From NCBI GenBank assembly GCA_022800755.1, contig JAAWQX010000001.1, positions 62,001-126,000 of the forward strand: a stretch of 64,000 nucleotides of DNA, given 5' to 3'. The notes under the pieces were generated by a model. The model did not search any database and was not told the origin of the DNA. It saw only the letters and a program-made list of their open reading frames with translations. The DNA comes from Oscillospiraceae bacterium. GTDB taxonomy: Bacteria > Bacillota > Clostridia > Oscillospirales > Oscillospiraceae. Positions 60,572-64,000 of this stretch are shown here, one piece after another (the first letter of the stretch is position 1; every line of letters begins with the position of its first letter). Made by a program: the position numbers and the translations under genes.

Positions 60572-61054
60572 TTATTTCCGCACGCCTTCAATGTGCAAAA
60601 AGCGCACCCGCTCAAACTCATAGCTGGACAGAGGACGCCACAGCGCGTCGTAGGTGTGGGCGGCAACGTAGATTTCCCCGCCGCGGACGCCTAACACCAC
60701 CGGGCTGTGGTAAAAATGCCCGTTTTCGTGCCCTAATTGCACAATATCCCCGGGCTGCACGTCCTCCGGCCCGACCAGGCGCGCGTAAGGGCCCGCGCCG
60801 CCGTTGGTCACGAGGAAGCGGTACAGGTATTCCACGCCCGTCCAGGACGGCGTGCGGCGGGACGCGTCGATGTAATACCAGCCTGTCACCGGGGTCCAGT
60901 TCATGACCCCCGCGCCGGCGTAGATGCACTGAGACGCGAAGTTCGTGCAGTCCCCGCCGATGTCCTCAAAATCGTAATACCGGGGATTGCGGCTCAGCGC
61001 CCAGCGCTCGGCGTAGGCTACCGCTTTGGCCCGGTCATAGGTCAATTCTTCCAT
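60572..61054 (-). CDS. Putative amidase-domain protein (Amidase_6-like, NlpC-type fold)
   Basis: 160 residues: DRAKAVAYAERWALSRNPRYYDFEDIGGDCTNFASQC, with the catalytic-type Cys in GGDCTNFASQC, and later GHFYHSPVVLGV with the likely catalytic His, plus a GDIVQLG beta turn. This is the clostridial Amidase_6 pattern, usually found in spore- or cell-wall-associated proteins. No signal peptide is seen, so it may act in the cytoplasm or forespore. Its SD is buried in a perfect hairpin just after the P-type ATPase stop. Confidence 0.85.
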   Translation of the reverse strand: MEELTYDRAKAVAYAERWALSRNPRYYDFEDIGGDCTNFASQCIYAGAGVMNWTPVTGWYYIDASRRTPSWTGVEYLYRFLVTNGGAGPYARLVGPEDVQPGDIVQLGHENGHFYHSPVVLGVRGGEIYVAAHTYDALWRPLSSYEFERVRFLHIEGVRK

Positions 61055-61064
61055 AAAAGCACCA

Positions 61065-61092
61065 CTCCTTTGCAGTATTCTATGCAAAGGAG
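61065..61092 (-). promoter_or_regulatory. Hairpin that buries the SD of the amidase gene
   Basis: On the minus strand a perfect 10-bp stem (61092-61083 / 61074-61065) with an 8-nt loop. The SD AAAGGAG forms the end of the 3' arm, 10 nt before the ATG. The same layout is seen before the CBS gene at 7990-8031. Confidence 0.7.
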
Positions 61093-61103
61093 CGGCTCGC
61101 GTG

Positions 61104-63341
61104 TTACTGACCGTGGTTCTGATACAAAATGCGGATGGAATTCAGGATGCAGATGATGGATACGCCCGTATCCGCGAACACCGCGGTCCACATATTGGCG
61201 TGGTCCAGCAGGCCCAGGGCCATGATGGCAAACTTGATGACCAGAGCAATCGCCACATTCTGCCGGGCAATGCGGTTGGTGGACCGGGCAATGCCGATGG
61301 CTCGGGGGACCGCGGAGACTTCCCCGGTCATGAACACAACGTCGGCGGCTTCGATGGCCGCGTCGGCGCCGGTACCCATGGCCGCGCCTACGTCCGCGCC
61401 CGCCAGGACCGGCGCGTCGTTGATGCCGTCGCCTACGAACATGACGCTGCCGTGGCGGCTGCGAATTTCTTGCAGCGCATCGAATTTCTGCTGGGGCAGC
61501 AGCTTGGCGTGGACTTCGTCAATGCCCACCTGCCGGGCCACGTTCCGGGCGCTGGATTCCGCGTCGCCCGTGAGCATGGCGGCGGTCACGCCCATGGACC
61601 GCAGGGTCTCCACGGCGGCTTTCGCGTCGGGCTTTACCTGGTCGTCGATGGTGATGACGCCGATGTACGCGCCGTTTTTCGCCAGCAACACCTCTGTGCC
61701 GGTCTGGGGCGGCGCGGCAGACAGGTCTACCCCGTAGCGTTCCATCAAGCGCCGGTTGCCGCACAGCAGTTCCCCGCCGTTGACCCCGGCGCGGATGCCC
61801 GCTCCGGCGATCTCCTCCGCCTGGGCTGCGTCCGGGACCGTCAGGCCCTTCCGGGCCGCCGCCGCGACGATGCTCTGGGCGATGGGGTGGGTCGACCGGG
61901 CTTCACAGGACGCCGCCAGGGTCAGCAATTCATCTTCCGTCATGCCCGCCGCCGGGACACAGCGCTGCACTTCAAAGCTGCCCTGGGTGATGGTGCCGGT
62001 TTTGTCCATGGCCACGGCTTTGATTTTGCACAGGCCCTCCAGCGCTGCGCCGCCTTTGAACAGGATGCCGGTTTTAGACCCGTTGCCGATGCCGCAGAAA
62101 AAGGCCAGCGGCACGCTGAGCACCAGCGCGCAGGGACAGGAGATGACCAGGAAGGTCAATGCCGTATACAGCCAGTGGCTCCAATCCCCCCGGAATGCCA
62201 GCGGCGGTACCACTGCCGTGAGCAGAGCCAGAGCGCAGACCGCCGGGGTGTAATATTTGCAGAACCGGGTGATGAAGCGGTCCAGCTTCGGTTTGGACGC
62301 CGCGGCGTTTTCCACCGCGTCTAAAATGCGGCTGACCATGGATTCTTCCAGGGGCTTTTCCACCCGGAGCTTCAGTACGCCGCTTTGATTCACACAGCCG
62401 GACACCGCCGCACTGCCCGGGACAACATGCACGGGTACCGGCTCGCCGGTGATGGCGGAGGTATCCAAAAAGCTTTCGCCCTCTATGATCGTGCCGTCCA
62501 GGGGGATGCGGTCACCGGGGCGCACCAGCAGAATGTCGCCCACTTGGGCGTCCTCCGCCGGGAGCGTCACAGTCTCCGCCCCGCGCACCACATGCACTAC
62601 CTCCGGGCGCAGGTCTACCGCGTCCATGATCTGGCTGCGGCTGCGCTCCGTAGCGATTTGTTCAAACAGCTCGCCGATGCGGTAAAACAGCATCACGCCA
62701 ACGGCTTCCGGGTATTCCCCCACGAAAAACGCACCGATGGTGGCAACAGACATTAAAAAGTTCTCGTCAAAAATCTGGCCCCGCAGGATGTTCTGTACCG
62801 CTTCCCAGACTACTTCCCCGCCGCAGGCTACATAGGCGCACAGCATGATGGCCAGGTACAGGCCGTCGGACATGGCTGTGAAATGGTGCAAAAGCGTCCC
62901 GGTGATGAGTACCGCCGCGGTCACGGCGATCAGGACGATGGACTGGACCCGGTTTTTCTTCTCCTCCGGGTCGGTCTTGCAGCCCGCGCCGGGGCGCTGA
63001 TAGGGGACTACCTGAACGTCCGGTTCCAGCGACTGGACCGCCGCGATGAGTTTGGGCAGCAGCGCGTCCTGCCCCTCCGCCGCCACCCGGAGCTGCTTGG
63101 TGGCGTAGGTCACGGCGGCGTACTCTACCTCCGGCATGGCCGCGATCTTCGCTTCGATCTTCATGGCGCAATTGGGACAGTCGAGGTTCTCCAGAATATA
63201 GACCCGCTGCTCTGTTTTCGTTTTCGGCGCCGGTTTGGGCGCTTCCTCTATATGTTCATGGTGATGGTGCCCGTGGTCATGATGATGTTCATGCTCGCAG
63301 GATTCACCGTGTTCGTGATGATGCGCGTGCTCGTGCTCCAT
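61104..63341 (-). CDS. Zn/Cd/Pb-type heavy-metal P-type ATPase
   Basis: 745 residues. Very His-rich N-terminus (about 20 His in the first 33 residues), then an HMA domain with LDCPNCAMKIE (CxxC). Metal-channel motif SCPCALVLS near 400, phosphorylation motif DKTGTI near 445, and hinge GDGINDAPVL. These assign it to the ZntA/CadA group exporting Zn, Cd or Pb. GGAGG precedes ATG 63341. The ArsR-type operator at its promoter and the ArsR gene downstream fit metal-inducible expression. Confidence 0.95.
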   Translation of the reverse strand: MEHEHAHHHEHGESCEHEHHHDHGHHHHEHIEEAPKPAPKTKTEQRVYILENLDCPNCAMKIEAKIAAMPEVEYAAVTYATKQLRVAAEGQDALLPKLIAAVQSLEPDVQVVPYQRPGAGCKTDPEEKKNRVQSIVLIAVTAAVLITGTLLHHFTAMSDGLYLAIMLCAYVACGGEVVWEAVQNILRGQIFDENFLMSVATIGAFFVGEYPEAVGVMLFYRIGELFEQIATERSRSQIMDAVDLRPEVVHVVRGAETVTLPAEDAQVGDILLVRPGDRIPLDGTIIEGESFLDTSAITGEPVPVHVVPGSAAVSGCVNQSGVLKLRVEKPLEESMVSRILDAVENAAASKPKLDRFITRFCKYYTPAVCALALLTAVVPPLAFRGDWSHWLYTALTFLVISCPCALVLSVPLAFFCGIGNGSKTGILFKGGAALEGLCKIKAVAMDKTGTITQGSFEVQRCVPAAGMTEDELLTLAASCEARSTHPIAQSIVAAAARKGLTVPDAAQAEEIAGAGIRAGVNGGELLCGNRRLMERYGVDLSAAPPQTGTEVLLAKNGAYIGVITIDDQVKPDAKAAVETLRSMGVTAAMLTGDAESSARNVARQVGIDEVHAKLLPQQKFDALQEIRSRHGSVMFVGDGINDAPVLAGADVGAAMGTGADAAIEAADVVFMTGEVSAVPRAIGIARSTNRIARQNVAIALVIKFAIMALGLLDHANMWTAVFADTGVSIICILNSIRILYQNHGQ

Positions 63342-63359
63342 GTTGTTCCCTCCATTCAT

Positions 63360-63423
63360 CAACATATGCGCATTCGTTCATATGTTGTGATAATATATAA
63401 GCACATTCTCTCCCGTTTGTCAA
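63360..63423 (-). promoter_or_regulatory. P-type ATPase promoter with ArsR-type operator
   Basis: On the minus strand TTGACA (63423-63418), then TTATAT (63400-63395, 17-bp spacer) or TATATA one base on. A perfect 9-bp inverted repeat CAACATATG (63360-63368) / CATATGTTG (63379-63387) with a 10-bp spacer covers the start region; the ATATG-N10-CATAT core resembles SmtB/CzrA operators. Confidence 0.78.
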
Positions 63424-63430
63424 TACGGAA

Positions 63431-63463
63431 TATGAAAAATCCCGGACGGAGTTCGTCCGGGAT
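63431..63463 (-). terminator. Terminator of the pyrBI operon
   Basis: A perfect 10-bp stem (63439-63448 / 63454-63463), 5-nt loop and T5 on the minus strand, 3 bp after the pyrI stop. Confidence 0.9.
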
Positions 63464-63466
63464 ACT

Positions 63467-63883
63467 TTATTTCGCTTTCGTTTCGCAGTATAGACAGCGG
63501 TAGATCCGGTGCTCCGGGTCGGTGAGTAGAAATACGTGGGGCAATTCCTGCTCGGTTGTGGTGATGCACCGGGGGTTTTTGCAGAACAGCACATTGGTCA
63601 GCCGGGTGGGCAGGCCTACCCGCCGCTTTTCCGCCAGATGGCCGTTGCGGATGATGTCTACCGTCACGTTCGGGTCCACGTAGCCCAAAACATTGGTGTC
63701 GATATCGATGTCCGCATCCACTTTGATGATGTCCTTTTTTCCCATTTTTCTGCTGGGGGCGTTCTTGATGATGGCTACGGAACTGTCCAGGCGGTCTAAG
63801 TGAAGGAGTTTGTAGATCTCCATGCCCCGGCCGGCGGTGATGTGGTCGATGACGATGCCGTTATGGATGGAATCAATATGCAT
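63467..63883 (-). CDS. pyrI: Aspartate carbamoyltransferase regulatory subunit PyrI
   Basis: 138 residues. Allosteric domain with the usual IDHITAGRGMEIYKLL start, and C-terminal zinc domain with four Cys (LFCKNPRCITT...YRCLYCETK). Binds CTP/ATP to control the catalytic subunit in pyrimidine synthesis. The ATG overlaps the pyrB stop (TAATG), with TTGGAGG upstream. Confidence 0.96.
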   Translation of the reverse strand: MHIDSIHNGIVIDHITAGRGMEIYKLLHLDRLDSSVAIIKNAPSRKMGKKDIIKVDADIDIDTNVLGYVDPNVTVDIIRNGHLAEKRRVGLPTRLTNVLFCKNPRCITTTEQELPHVFLLTDPEHRIYRCLYCETKAK

Positions 63884-64000
63884 TATAGTACCTCCAAGAG
63901 CCGCAAAATAAGCGACATGCGCATATATTTGCCGTTGAGTACCTGCTTGAAATAGCATGCCCGGGGGTCATCGTCGATGGCGACGCTGATCTCGTTCACC
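63883..64000 (-). CDS. pyrB: Aspartate carbamoyltransferase catalytic subunit PyrB, C-terminal end only
   Basis: The last 38 codons on the minus strand read [20 protein letters not shown] then [15 protein letters not shown] and stop. DPRAxYFxQ...GxxxRMxLxxxLL is the conserved C-terminus of PyrB. The stop overlaps the pyrI start by one base. The rest of the gene lies outside the window. Confidence 0.93.
   Translation of the reverse strand, partial: VNEISVAIDDDPRACYFKQVLNGKYMRMSLILRLLEVL

Noticed and set aside
1-64000. tRNA, rRNA, CRISPR, insertion sequences, prophage and toxin-antitoxin genes
   Set aside because: I looked for T-loop-like ends, regular repeats, transposase motifs and integrase motifs and saw none; an automated scan would be more reliable for tRNAs.

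Overview
The window looks like chromosomal DNA from a spore-forming, anaerobic, GC-rich member of the Clostridia, most like the Oscillospiraceae (inference). The clues are SpoIIP and a SleB-type hydrolase, a PerR/reverse-rubrerythrin/ferritin set, Gram-positive style leaders and Shine-Dalgarno (SD) sites, the order ylxM-ffh-rpsP-khpA-rimM-trmD, and a cassette resembling gut bile-acid genes. I see no rRNA, tRNA, CRISPR array, insertion sequence or prophage. Coding density is high; the main gaps carry promoters, operators, a riboswitch or terminators.

Layout. 1-4.3 kb: 5' part of a GntR regulator, then a glycine riboswitch driving two AGCS-family symporters, then a small lipoprotein. 4.3-6.4 kb (minus): PsiE-like protein, RsmG, SleB-type hydrolase. 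7-10.2 kb (plus): SpoIIP, a CBS-domain protein, PerR, rubrerythrin, ferritin. 10.3-20.1 kb (minus): a surface-polysaccharide operon holding all five enzymes for UDP-ManNAc3NAcA (WbpA, B, E, D, I types), two glycosyltransferases and two membrane proteins. 20.2-25.1 kb (minus): a five-gene peptide-type ABC importer. 25.3-29.5 kb: zinc-ribbon protein, coiled-coil protein, Lgt, and a pair of M16 peptidase-like proteins. 29.6-36.8 kb (minus): a 2411-residue cyclic-glucan-synthase-like protein.

36.9-42.4 kb (plus): the ylxM-ffh-rpsP-khpA-rimM-trmD translation/secretion operon, with TrmD fused to a GNAT domain, then rsmA and a DtxR/MntR regulator. 42.4-43.5 kb (minus): thiamine pyrophosphokinase and a Cys-rich redox protein. 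43.6-49.0 kb (minus): SDR, two tandem BaiF-like CoA-transferases and a KstD/BaiJ-like flavoprotein, divergent from a LysR regulator that is followed by a MATE pump. 51.6-56.4 kb: GNAT, a tandem P-II protein with a DUF1538 membrane protein, a TIM-barrel protein, a small unknown protein and a second SDR. 56.7-63.3 kb (minus): metal homeostasis, with feoA-feoA-feoB behind four TTAG-N6-CTAA boxes, and a Zn/Cd-type P-type ATPase behind an ArsR-type operator, grouped with an amidase, an ICMT-like protein and a CzrA-like ArsR. 63.4-64 kb: pyrI and the 3' end of pyrB.

The most notable items are the BaiJKL-like cassette, the tandem P-II/DUF1538 pair, the complete Wbp pathway, the TrmD-GNAT fusion, the DtxR-box array before feo, and two hairpins that bury the SD of the following gene.
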